DNA of 64,000 bases from Aegilops tauschii subsp. strangulata (taxonomy: Eukaryota; Streptophyta; Magnoliopsida; Poales; Poaceae), in the NCBI RefSeq assembly GCF_002575655.3, contig NC_053041.3:119070318-119134317 (forward strand), in the 5' to 3' direction. Of this stretch, positions 37,646 through 49,014 are shown piece after piece. Position 1 is the stretch's first letter; each line of letters begins with the position of its first letter. The notes beneath the pieces were generated by a model. That model was not told where the DNA came from. It saw only the letters and a list, made by a program, of their open reading frames with translations, and did no database searches. The translations under genes and the position numbers were made by a program.

Positions 37646-37907
37646 GGTTTTTTTTATTTTTTAATTTTCTGTTTTTTGCACAGGTTACAAAATGTATAAT
37701 TGGACAAAATATAGACAGCACACATCAACAACAGATTCATCGAATACAATAGAAGATTAGTCTCTGAATACAATTCATCATTTTAGTCTCCGAATACAAT
37801 TCATCATATTAGTCTCCGAATTGAAAAGACCGAACAAAGATAGAACATTATATTACAAGTCTCGAGACCGCGAGTTTGTCTTCACATTACAAGTCGATAT
37901 CGATCAT
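37646..37907 (-). other. 3' non-coding stretch of CACTA
   Basis: AT-rich DNA between the array and the small ORF. ATTCATCATTTTAGTCTCCGAA-like units repeat around 37730-37820. It probably holds the 3' ends of the - strand transcripts; no clear signal can be singled out. Confidence 0.4.
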
Positions 37908-38162
37908 CTAAACTACCATCACATAGAAGAGAGCTGCGGTCATCACGATGAGCATCATCACGATGAAACTCGTCTTCATCCGGTTCCTCCAACGCTCCCT
38001 CCCCTCTCCCGCTAGATAGCGGGCGTATCTAGATTCGGCCTCGGCCCTAGTGGCGTACCCTTTGTAACTGTTACCGCTGAATCGATGAACCTGTCTCCGA
38101 CACTCCTCCCAGTCGTCGTAGACTCCGGGAACCTTACCCTTGTACACGACATACCACGGCAT
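37908..38162 (-). CDS. Small protein: RNase H1 hybrid-binding (viroplasmin-type) domain plus membrane segment
   Basis: 84 residues from ATG 38162 (MPWYVVYKGKVPGVYDDWEE). Residues 2-50 fit the RNase H1 N-terminal domain, which binds RNA/DNA hybrids or dsRNA: W-Y-V-V-x-K-G, P-G-V-Y, W-E-E-C, Q-V, F-x-G, Y-K-G-Y and a final E-A-E. No RNase H catalytic domain follows. Instead a basic stretch (RERWRNRMK) leads into a hydrophobic C-terminus (about 63-84) that looks like a membrane anchor. It lies on the same strand as ORF2, 240 bp downstream, so it may be a separate gene or a last cistron. Such a domain is not part of the classical two-gene CACTA set. Confidence 0.65.
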   Translation of the reverse strand: MPWYVVYKGKVPGVYDDWEECRRQVHRFSGNSYKGYATRAEAESRYARYLAGEGRERWRNRMKTSFIVMMLIVMTAALFYVMVV

Positions 38163-38400
38163 CGCTATGCAGTAGCCAAACGAAACGTTAGTACCAATTC
38201 ACAGACAATACATAAGCAATATATAAGTATGCAACAGAACGATCGGAAGAGAAAAGCAAGACATTAATAGCATCGATTACATCTAAGTTGAAGGACTCTC
38301 GAAACCAAAGAGACATACTACAAGTTCATTAAAGTTTAATTACAACATGAGCCACTCGATGTTTCAGAACTAGACACAGCATCACTTCTTTCGAATCGAC

Positions 38401-41400
38401 TCAAGGGACCGGAGCGTGGATGAAGCCGCCGTCTATCGTGGGAGTCATGAAACAACGGGCGTTGTCAGCCTGCATTTGTAGGATTGTGTCGATGTCACTG
38501 TTGGACGGTTGATTTCTGAGGTAGAACTGCCCCGAGGTACGAAGGACATCTTGATGGATGATTTCCGCAAACTCCGACTGGATGCGAAAGAATTCTTGTC
38601 TGATGTCCGCGTCCTGGATTGCCGACACGCTCGCGGCCCAATCTTTGAGTCTACTCGGTAGCAGTAGTTGATGATGGTCCCGTACGATCGCCCGCATGTG
38701 ATGGATGGCGTAGTAGGCACCCTTCTGACCGCCAGGCGGCTGCTTGACGCAGCAGAACGTCGTATTGTGGGAGAACACGTGCTTGCCGTACTTACGAATA
38801 GGCCTGGTGAAGGTGCCTCCAGATTTGACGTAGCCGGGGAGAACATCATCAAGAACCTTCTTGACATTTGTGTAGTCTACGTTTGACTGACGGCCCGGGT
38901 CGAAATACGTGGCCATGGAAAATTTGGGGCTTAGGAGGATGAGCGTGCAATGTGTGTCACTGCAGAAAACACGGAATGTTAAAAGAAAAACGATCGAAAT
39001 CTAAGAATTCATATGTTACGGGGCGGTTGAGGGGAGGACTTACTCGGGAAAGTAAGGCACGAGGAAGTTATCCTTATCTTGGTTTGCCAGAATGACGCCT
39101 TCGAGGTAAGAACTCGCGACTTGCCGGTCCCCAGCGCTGCCCAAGATCTTGGCACGCATGTAGAAGGGGTCGACTATCACGATGTCCGGGGTCTTGTCGC
39201 GAATGATCCGGATCTCCATACTCAGCGAAAATAGCCGAACGAAGGTGTAGTGCAGCGGATGAAGGTTCAACATAGCGTGGATGTCATCAAACCGCAGGAC
39301 GATCGTACCCCCGATGGAGTTATCCACAAAGCCCTTGCCCTTTGGCACCTTGGCCGCGAAAACCGGGTATGCCACATCCTTCTCTCGGAGACGCCGCTTC
39401 TCCAAAGAAAGAACACTGTCATGCAGACTCCGCATAGCACCGGTTGCAGCATCGAGCATATTTCTCGGTAGCATCGGCCTACCCGCCACATGCACCCTCC
39501 TCGAGATATCCGCAGTTGAAGGTGGCCCGTCCTGAGCACGGATCGTACTCGGTGCCGGCTGGCCCGCACCCTTGTTAGTCTTTCTTTTGCGTGCCTTCTT
39601 CTTGATCTCCTGTAATGGGACCGAGTTCTGCTCACAGACCGCCTTCTTGAGTGTGTTGGGGCTGATCATATTTGGCACCTCGCCTATCTGAGGCTCGGTG
39701 AAGTCGGCAGCTGGAGGCGTCTCCTGAGAGCTGAACTGCAGACGACGCCTGTTGCAACTTGGCTTCTCCGCGGTACCAGCTAGATCGCACACATCTTTTG
39801 TTGGGTTGGGTTCTTGAGAAGGAGGCCCCATGAAGTCGCCACCATCCCCATGATCGGCAAAGTACTGATCGACGTTGGCAAATGTATCGTCGTCGTCGTC
39901 GTTCTGATCCTGTGCCATATGCATGTTTGGATCCAGTGGCATAGGGATGTCTGGCACCGTTGCGGCGGTCTTGCCATGGGGCCGACTTGGCGCCGGCACG
40001 ACTAGCGGTGTTGTCTTTGGGGTGGTGTCCCCCGCCCCCAAACGAATCTGGCTCTTCGGCCAAAGCAGGGGCCAGCTCAGGCCGGCGCTGAGGTTCATCA
40101 CGTCATCATCGTCGGCCCCGATGGGTCGAATCGGAGGTAACACCTCGTCGCAGCCTGGCAGCACCCGAACCAGTTGAACCCTAAACAAGTTGGGTGGCAT
40201 CTGGGTACCGTGGAACAAGGGGTTGCCCGGTTGAACGATTTTGCCCTTGGCGACATCGACCAACTCGTTGTTCACGAAGTGCAGGAGAGTGCACGGAACG
40301 TCGGTGGCGCCCTGCGAAAACATGTAGGGCGTTAGGGATGCCCAGTCAAAGGCAAGGAGATGAAGTCCTCGGCCGAGAGAGGCTTAATTAGTTACCGTGA
40401 TGATGGCGTCGAGCTCGGCTAATGTCGAGGCACCGCCAACGGCGGGCGTGCAGTTGACGGAGGGGCCGCTTGCTGCAGAGGTGCCGGCCGGCGTACACAC
40501 GGGTGCATTAAGCTCCCGTGCCGGCGTCGGAGACACCAATGCCGCCTCCGCCGGAGACACCAATGGCCCCGCCATCGCGTTGTGCGAGTTGCTGGCCGTG
40601 AAGCTAGGAATCGGGGGCGGCCCCTGTTGGCCGCCCGCAATCCACGCACTAATCCCCTGGATCAAGGTAGGCACAATGGCGGTGATCGTCGCTCCGAGTT
40701 GTTGTTGCACTTGCTCTTGGACAATCTCCGGAATCCGCGCCACCTGTGCCCTGAGTTCTTGAACCTCGCGCACCTGGCTTTCCGAGCTGGTCTTTTTCTC
40801 CTTTCGCCCAGCAGTGTCATAGTATGACGACCATTTTGTCGACAAGCCTTTGCCGGCCACACGACCAGCTGACGTCGGCTTACTGAGCTTATCCTTGTTC
40901 TTCATTACATTCAACTCCCTATTTAGAGTGCTGTCCCAAGGGTTGCTCTTAGTCGACCCCGCGCTACTGCTTTCAGTCGCCTGCGGAAGGAATGTGAACC
41001 ATTTAGAAATTTGGCTTCATTAATTAGAATGCAACCATATGGAGCTAATTACGAGGGGGTGTATTCCTTACCAGAACAAGCTCAAGCGCCCTGGTCTTCG
41101 GATCCGTGGTAAGCTCCTTTGTTTTCGGGTCCTTCTTGTACCGGGCCCTGACAAAGTTCCTGGTCTGCTTGTCACCGTATTTATCGAAGAGGGGTGGTAG
41201 GCCTTGCTCGGCATGGTCCGCCTCCTCCTTGTCCCATATAGGCTCCGCCACTCTGTAACCGCCGGGACCGAGTGTGTGTTCCCCTAAGTTCAGCTCCCGC
41301 ATTTCTTTCCCCCACTTACTTGATTCGGAGTTTGCGGTGCTCGAGCAATTGATCTTGAAGTCGTTGTAGTCATCTTCGGTGATCGAAGGATTTTTCTCCT

Positions 41401-42001
41401 TGATCTTCTCATAACTCTCACCTTTCTCGATCATTCTCTTCACATTGCTTTTCCAAGTAGACAGGGCCTTGCTCATCTTCGTGAGGGCAGCATTGTTCAC
41501 TTTATTCCCTTTGAGGCTTGTGTTTTGAAATTCAGCGGGGAACTTGTATCGTTCGTGCAGCTTCGTGAAGAGGAGGTTGCGCAAATTCCCTTGGTCAGGA
41601 TGCCTCAGGTTCTCGGTGTTGATCGAGACGGTGCTCCGGAGAATGCACCCGAGCTGAAGCGAGTACCCCTTGACTATTCGTTCGGGCGTCGTTGGATTCC
41701 CGTCGGAGTCCACTTCAGTAACTTCCTCCTTGAGGGTGCGGAGCACGGTCGGGCGCCGGTCCTTCCGTTGCCTCTTCGGTTGGCTGCCATCTGTGCGTGC
41801 GCCGCCATCATCAGTGGTGGCATCCTCGGCGGCACCATCAGTGGTGGCATCAGTGGGGTCATCCTCGGCGGTACCATCAGTGGTCTCAGGATCGGTGGGG
41901 AAGGCGGCGTCCTCATACAAGTGAGGTTGTTCCTCCATCTCCTGGGACAGCTTCCAGAATGGCTTGACACTCGAACCCCCGGCCTCATCGTTGTTGGCCA
42001 T
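38401..42001 (-). CDS. CACTA ORF2: four-exon protein, En/Spm-type N-terminal region and C48/Ulp1-like C-terminal domain
   Basis: Predicted exons: 42001-41072, 40980-40396, 40311-39044 and 38959-38401. All introns are GT-AG and phases match (0, 0, 2), giving 1113 residues with no stop. The start is ATG 42001 (MANNDEAGG). Exon 1 is acidic, then has a KLHERYKFP ... TKMSKALSTWKSNVKRMI ... LGPGGYRVAEPIW region like plant En/Spm 'Transposase_24' proteins. Exon 2 has a short coiled coil (VREVQELRAQVARIPEIVQEQVQ). Exons 3-4 end in a C48-like fold: VPYFP before THC, then YFDPG (His and Asp of the triad). Where Ulp1 proteases have D-C-G the sequence reads Q-K-G, so the nucleophile is missing and a binding role is more likely. 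Confidence 0.72.
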
Positions 42002-44090
42002 GTTTCTCTCTAAATAGGAACAAAGTTTGGTCAAAAAGTTGGTACCTACTAAGATACCCCGGCCCATGCATTAGTCACAAGTACCCCATATGTCCTATTT
42101 TTAGCAAAGTCATGCTAAAATTCACGGAAAATTTCAACATGACCTTTGCTGAAAATAGGACATATGGAGTACCCGAATTTGCCGGAACGGAAGTTAATCG
42201 ACATTCTGGCAAACTCAAGGGCCTCTCGGGTGGACAAGGCAAAAAAGGCCTCCATCACAACATGGAAAATACATTGGCATGTGAAGAGGTGAAACAATAT
42301 ATGCATCTCCAAGCAGTATCATATTTGTAATGACTGAAAATATTTACTTCAGGAAATATTTACTACTGTAGTTTCTGTTACAAACAAAAAAAAGACTGAA
42401 GTTTGTCCTAGCTATATTTCAGGATGATTTTTCAGTTGCTCATGCTTTTTACAAATTATAGCTACTGTTTTTTATACATAAACAAAATTGCCCTAGCTAT
42501 ATTTGCTACTGTTTTTATACCTAATTTTCTGCTACTGTTTTTTTAATTTGCTACTGCTTTTTTTTATTTGCTACTGTTTTTTTATACATACACCACCAAA
42601 GTCCAAAGAGTAACCACTTATTAGCTACCAGGAGTAAGTAACTAACTAAATACACTTCTATAACAAAATAAATCAGAAACTTAGTTTTCAGTGTAATGAA
42701 ACTAATTTGGCGTTGTAGGTCTTGATATATTTTTCTTATGGACTTGGTCAAATTTGAATAAGGACAAAGCTAGAACTTCAATTAATTTGGAATGGAGAGA
42801 GTAATCCACAATAGATAAACTGAAGCATACTAAATGAAGACAAGCTCTTGGATGCTACACCTTAGTTTTAGATTAGACAAACAGACACGTTCTAACTTCT
42901 AATGGAAAACATGGTTAGATAGATGATTACAAATTGCACATGAAAGAACAGGGGTAAATATTGTTAACAGAAGACAGCCAAACAAATATATTGCTCTTTA
43001 TGAGGTTATGAGGTTACAGAGTACAAACTTAACTTGAGAATGACAGTGTTCAAAATAGTCAATGAAAAATTCATCAGTACTGAACATAATTAACAGAAGT
43101 TGTTTTGATGGTATATAAGAATATTTATGGAACAAACAACATGAAGATAGCTGCAATCTTAAACAAAAATCAAAGCACACTTGTTTGTAAAAAGCTAACA
43201 AACTATGTGATGCTTCCAGCTAATATGTTCAGAGAACAGGAGCATGAGAAAAAATAACAGAAACTATATGATTTAACTGGTTTCAAAACATGAAGTCCTA
43301 AAAGCTCTTGTTTTTGACTTTGCATCCACTGATAAAGAAGAATCAGAGTAGTGAGCAAGACTGTAAATGTTCTGAAAATAAAAAGAAAAGAGTGTTGTCT
43401 CAGAACTCAGCAGTTACAGCAGGAGGTACTGTATTTACTTGGAAACACAAATATGTTCTTCATTATCTGCTCATTACACCCAGAGGTTATTTTTTGGCAA
43501 ACAAAATTGAGAAATTTTAAGACACTACTGAGTTAATATTAGCCGTTAATTTTTGATGATCCAATGACTCGTGCCTACTATTAATAGGTGAAAGCCTATA
43601 AATGACTATATAGGGCTAAAAATATGAAATTTGCAGGCTGTTGAAATGAGAAGGTATATCATATATTGCCATTAAAGCACAATGGTAAATAAATAAAGAT
43701 ATAATTTTAACTAATGCTATCTAGGTTTCTATTTGCCTAGACTACACATCAAAGCTATGGTTCTTATTTTCATTTTGACTTCAAATCTTGACTAAAATAT
43801 TCATCCGTGACCTTGGACGGTGAGATCAAATATTTATCTTATATCTTAGATGGTAAGCAGAGCATCTTAAGACTGCTGAACAAAATTAACTCCAACAGAA
43901 AGTGTAAATAAAAATCCAAAGAGGGATGCAAGGATTCATCAAATAAGTTTGGCTAATATCAGACACCTATGACTTTTTTTTTCAAAAATCAAACAGCACT
44001 CAATTCAGTATTTACAAATGGACTGTGACTAGAACATTTTAAGGAATTCATTAAATGAATTTTAGGGAAATGGAGGCGGGGGTGATTTGG
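42002..44090 (-). other. Region upstream of CACTA ORF2
   Basis: No gene seen. At 42086-42171 an inverted repeat of ~29 bp (CCATATGTCCTATTTT... arms) could form a long hairpin. Next to it, about 42160-42200 matches sequence upstream of the transposase (about 48640-48690). A run of TTTGCTACTGTTTTT-like units fills about 42450-42590. The rest (42600-44090) is AT-rich, unique-looking DNA that could be an intron or captured intergenic sequence. Confidence 0.55.
42086..42171. repeat. Inverted repeat upstream of ORF2
   Basis: The left arm begins CCATATGTCCTATTTTTAGC and the right arm ends with nearly its exact reverse complement. Only one substitution and a one-base indel separate the arms. The loop is ~28 bases. 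It lies ~85 bp 5' of the ORF2 start in gene orientation. Confidence 0.7.
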
Positions 44091-44432
44091 ATGGCGTACC
44101 TGCGGGCGTAGAAGACGGGGGCGTCGTCGGGGACGAAGACGTCGACGCTGTGGATGTTGGTGGTGGTGCGACGAGGTCCAGGAGGCGACGAGGTCCGGGT
44201 GGTGGTGGTGCTCCGAGGAGACGAGGAGAGCGGCGCCGAGGAGACGAGGACGACGGGGCGGCGGGGCGGCGGCGGCGGGAGAGGAGACGGCGGCGTCGCG
44301 GCGTCGGGGCGGAGACGAGGACGACGGGGCGGCGTCGAGGCGGCGGGGCAGCGGCGTCGGGAGAGGAGAGGGGAAGGGGATCGAGGGCGAGGGCGAGGGA
44401 GAGAGAGGGGATAGGTTATCCAACAGGTACAT
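44091..44432 (-). other. GC-rich fragment, possible captured gene exon
   Basis: A ~340-bp GC-rich island inside otherwise AT-rich CACTA DNA. On the - strand it starts with a CT-rich 5'-leader-like run. Near its end one frame reads SVDVFVPDDAPVFYARR directly before a CAG/GTACG splice donor at 44100/44099. This resembles the first exon of a captured host gene. The frame is not open across the whole island and I do not recognise the product; it may be a compositional accident. Confidence 0.35.
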
Positions 44433-44475
44433 CCATACTAATGGCGCACCTCACCCTGGTGCGCCATTAGTATTT
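44431..44475. repeat. Isolated subterminal-type hairpin inside CACTA
   Basis: ATACTAATGGCGCAC and GTGCGCCATTAGTAT pair around a short centre, exactly as in the end arrays but ~5 kb from either array. It could be the relic of an internal end, which would make this a composite element, or a stray copy. Confidence 0.75.
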
Positions 44476-44544
44476 TTTTTTGATTTCTGCTCGAGCCAAC
44501 AGGTTATCTTCCACCTTACCTGATCCACACCAAGTTCCCTCTAC

Positions 44545-44610
44545 TAGCTTGACTGGTCAACAGCCCGTTCTCACACCAGGAGGTCCTGGGTTCGATTCCT
44601 AGGCTCTACA
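44545..44610 (+). other. tRNA-like (SINE-like) sequence
   Basis: A box-B match GGTTCGATTCC (44589-44599) lies in a five-pair T-arm (44586-44590 with 44598-44602, one G-T pair). A box-A-like TAGCTTGACTGG starts at 44545. No acceptor-stem partner and no CCA are seen, so this is not a functional tRNA gene. A tRNA-derived SINE head is the best guess. Confidence 0.35.
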
Positions 44611-44972
44611 ATTTTTTTATGCATTTAAAATGCTGTTTGATATTTATTTGTGTTTAAATATGTTCAAACTTGTTTAAATCATAACAGTAATATTTTTTTA
44701 TAAGACAGTAATAATTTTTTAAAAATATCATCAAACAGTAATGCCGGTGGAGCGGGGGAGGGTGCGCGGGGTGCGGGGGGGCGGTGGACCGGGGGGTGCT
44801 CGGCGGCGAGGGGGCCGGATCTGGCGAGGTGGGATAGCTAGCGATCGAGATGGAGGGGGATCGAGATCGAGTGTCCATGAAATTTAAAAATATTCATGAT
44901 AGTTCAAAAAGTGCCCATGAAATACAATCGAGAAATGAAGGCTACGATTTAAATACAATCGATCATAGCTAG

Positions 44973-47900
44973 CTATCTGTTCACAATCTTCTTGCCCTTC
45001 TTTTTCGCAAATGGAGTTCTTCTGTGGAACAGACGTCCTTTAGGTAGGGTGGTCCTGCTTCCTCTTGTGGTGTATGCTGCTACTTCATCATCGTCGTCAT
45101 GTTCGATTCTCGGGTCGCCGTACTTGTCGAAGTCTTGCTCATTGGCTACTCCATCCATTCCGATGATCTTCCTTTTGCCTCTCCTCACGACAACACGACT
45201 GGGCTTTGACGGGTCGGTAATGAAGAAGCATTGGTCCACTTGGGAAGCCAGTACCCATGGCTCATTTTTCGCGGTGACGTTTGCGCCTGCGGTCTTGGAT
45301 TTGGCTTCGGGTATAACCATGGTGGTGAAATACCGGTCTTCTTTTAGGACGCTCTTGGCTCATCTGACACGGAACATCGGGACCTTCTCTCCAGCGTAGC
45401 TCAGCTCCCAGATCTCCTCGATCCTTCCGTAGTATCTGTCCTTGTCGTTACCGGTGTAGGATTCCATCGTTACCCCGGAGTTCTGATAACCATCGCTCTT
45501 CATGTCCTTGGCCTCGGTGTAGAATGTGTAGCCGTTGATATTGTACGCCTCATAGGTCATCAGGTTGTGCTCGGCGCCCTGTGACAAGGCGAATATGAGT
45601 TGTTCTTCCGCGGAAGAATCCTCATGTAAAGGGTACGACAGAAGCTTCTGCTTGAACCAACGCGTGAAACATGAGTTGTGCTCTTTGAGTATATCTCCGT
45701 CCGTCCTCTGTTGGCCTCGGTCATTGTACGTCTTCTTAATAAAGGTTTTGTGCTCTACCACCCAAGGATCGACCACGTCTATGTGTTGTAGCGCGACTAG
45801 GTTTGCTCTTTCAAAGTCGGCGAGTCGACCCTCGAAGTCGACATGCATTTCGCGGCGACCCTCACGGTGACCCCATCCAGCGAGCCTGCCGAGGTGCCTG
45901 TTGACGGGCAGACCAACGGGGTTCTCGATGCCTAGATAATTCGTGCAGTAGGAGATGCACTCTTCGGTCAGAAAGCCCCTGGCTATGCTTGCCTCTGGAC
46001 GTGACATGTTGCGAACGTATCCTTTGATGACACCATTCATCCTTTCGAACGGCATCATGCTGTGCAGGAACGTCGGCCCGAGTTGGATGATATCGTCCAC
46101 GATATGGACCAGCAGATGCACCATAACGTCGAAGAATGCGGGCGGGAAGTACATCTCAAGCTCGCATAGTATCACCACGATCTCTTCCTGTAGCCTTCTG
46201 AGTTGCCTCACGCCAACAGACTTCCGAGAGATGACGTCGAAAAAGTTGCATAGGCCAAATAGCGTTTCACGGACGTGCGCGTCCATGATCCCACGGATTG
46301 CAACTGGAAGTATCTGCGTCATCAGCACGTGACAGTCGTGAGACTTCATCCCGCTGAACTTCAGCTTCGCTAGGTCTAGGTATCTGCTTATCTTCCCCGC
46401 GTAACCGTAAGGAAGTTTTACTCCTACGAGGCAGGTGAAAAACTGCTCGATCTCCTCCTGACTTAGAGTGAAGCACGCGGGAGGGTAGTCATTTCCGGTC
46501 TTCTTGGCCTTTTTGCCTTTGCGACGACTTTCCGTGTCCTGCTTCGCCTCATCATCATCATCATCATCATCATCATATATAGCGTGAAGCTCCTGCCTGA
46601 TGCCCATTGATTTCAAGTCTTCCCTTGCTTTCGGCCCATCTTTGGTCCTCTCTGGCATGTTGAGCAGGGTACCAAGCAGACTCTCGCACACGTTCTTCGT
46701 GATATGCATGACATCAAGGCTGTGAGGCACACGGTGGATCATCCAGTACGGCAAGTCCCAGAAAACAGACCTCGTTTTCCATACCTTCAGCAGCGGCTCT
46801 GGCGCCTTTCGCTTCTTTCCCGGCTCTGGCGCCTTTTGCTTCTTTCCCGGCAGTGGGCAGTCTTTCCAATTTTTCAACAGCTCGTCTATTTCCTCGCCGC
46901 TCCTCGTACGCGGGCGTCCTCGGGGTTCGGTTTCACCATCGAATAGATCCTTGCGTTTTCTCCACGGGTCATCGTCGCGAAGCCACCTTCGATGTCCCAT
47001 GAACACGGTTTTCGAAGACCCGGGATCTCTATCTAGCTGGCGATACGTTGTGTCATCCATGCACCTGACGCATCCAGAAAATCCGTGGACCACCTGCCCC
47101 GCGAGATATCCGTAACCGAGATAGTCGTGCACCGTCGTGAGCAGCGCGACTCTCATAGGGAAATATTCTTTCTCTGCGGCGTCCCACGTATTGGCTGGCG
47201 TTTTCCACAGCGTGTCAAGCTCCTCTTTCGGCAGCCCCAGATACAGATTGATGTCGTTCCCTGGTTGTTTCGGTCCTTCAATTAGCATACTCATGTGAAT
47301 GTACTTCCTCTTCATGCACAACCAGGGGGGAAGGTTGTACATCCACACAAACACAGGCCAGGTGCTATGTGTGCTTCTCTGGCTGCCAAACGGTTTGACT
47401 CCATCGGTGCTCGCGCCCAGCACGATGTTCCTTGGATCGTTCCCAAATTCTAGGTCTTCGAAGTTCAACGCTTGCCACTGGCTCGCATCCATAGGGTGAC
47501 TCAGCATCTTGTCTTTTTTATCTATCTCCGGATCATTTGCGTCATCGTCTCGCTTCTTCTCCTCCCTATCCGCGTGCCAATGTAGGAGCTTTGCTACCTT
47601 AGGGTCCGCGAAATACCGCTGCAGACGAGGAGTGATCGGAAAGTACCACACCACTTTTCGAGGAGCTTTCTTCCTCTTCTTGTATCGAGTGACGCCGCAC
47701 ACCGGACATATGGTAGACTCCGCGTGCTCGTCCCGATAAATGATGCAATTGTTCATGCACACATGGTATTTCACGTGCGGTAAATCCAGAGGACACACGA
47801 TTTTCTTCGCCTCCTCCAAACTGGTAGGGCACTTGTTCCCCTTGGGAAGACGTTCGTGCCAGAATGACATGTTCTCGTCGAAGCATGCGTCGGTCATTTT

Positions 47901-48542
47901 GTGTTTTACCTTCATCTCCAGAGCCATGAGCGTTACTTTCAGGCGGGTATCCTCGGGCCTGCATCCTTCATACAATGGAGTAACCGCGTCTAACTCAAGT
48001 TGATCCATCTTGGCTTTCTCTCGGGCGGCAGCTCTTGCGTTATCCGTCTGCTTGAGAAGCAGCTCTTGAATATGAGGGTCCTGCACCCAGCCCATCGATG
48101 GTCCAGCGTCGTCTGCTCCGCCGGCATCATCATCTTCATGATCATGCCCGTCGTCTGCTCCGGCATCTTCCTCATCATCATGTCCTGCATCTTCTACATG
48201 ATGACTGTGTACACCATCACCGTCGTGATCATCTCCTGGGGATTCTTCGTCTTCTCGCCCGCCCGAGCCGCGGTGGTTGTCTTGCTGCCCTTCCTCATTT
48301 CTTGCCTGGCCCCCATGGACGACTTCATAGTCATCTTCATCACCTTGCCACCGAAAGCCATCCATGAAACCACGCAAGAGCAGGTGGTCCCGCACCTGCC
48401 AGGATTCCGGGTCCGCAATAAGGCTCTTCAGCTTGCATCTTCGACACGGACATCTTATCTCCGTCTTGTTCTTTTGAAGCATCTCGGCCTTCGCGGACCT
48501 CAAAAACCTGTTCACGATGCCTTCGGTCATCATGCGGACCAT
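44973..48542 (-). pseudogene. CACTA transposase (TNP2 / Transposase_21 type), one in-frame stop
   Basis: 1189 codons from ATG 48542 (MVRMMTEGIVNRFL). I prefer this start because a splice acceptor (CCCCGCAG/G) lies just upstream, implying a 5' leader intron. In order: a Cys-rich transposase-associated domain (CPCRRCK, about 25-37), an acidic linker, the Transposase_21 core with TDGVKPFG (Asp380) and GNDINLYLG (Asp430), an Asp run encoded by an ATC microsatellite (about 655-664), DUF4218 (about 730-850), and DUF4216 towards the end. A single TGA at 45362-45360 (codon 1061), where Trp would fit, interrupts DUF4216; the same frame then stays open to 44973. It would bind the element ends and excise them. 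Confidence 0.85.
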
Positions 48543-49014
48543 GGTCGCCTGCGGGGTAGAGCAAAACGATATTTTAGAACCAAGAAAAAATTTGGCATGA
48601 CTTTCCCTAAAAATAGGACCAAAAAGAATGCTTAATGCCAAAATTCTCGCTGAAACGGAAATGAATCAACATTCTGGCAAAATATTGGCAACTATTGCAT
48701 TTCAAATACCGGTACACCTCCAAACACAAACACATATGCAACACCACAAACATATGCAACACCACGAACATACATAGATCTAGCTAGGCCATAAAAAGTG
48801 CATGTGCACATTGTTGTAGGGAGAACAACATAAATATAGCTTCCCCCCTTACTTACCTATCAAAACAAGGTAATTTAACCACTTAAATTGAATGAATCTA
48901 TGGTGGAAATGAGGTGAAAAAGAGGAGGCACCCGAGACAAGGAGGAGGTGGAGAGAATGGAGTGGGGAGAAAGTGAGTGTGGGTAGGAGAGGCTGTCCAA
49001 AATATCTTGTTGCT
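48543..49014 (-). promoter_or_regulatory. 5' region of CACTA transposase gene
   Basis: No gene. About 48590-48690 contains CATGACTTTCCCTAAAAATAGGAC and CATTCTGGCAAA-type sequence also found upstream of ORF2. About 48724-48775 has a short tandem ACACATATGCAACACC-like repeat. Probably holds the leader intron and promoter (inference). Confidence 0.5.

Noticed and set aside
44087..44470. + strand 127-codon frame in the GC-rich island
   Set aside because: Arg/Gly-rich compositional frame; the opposite strand has the better leader and splice-donor context.
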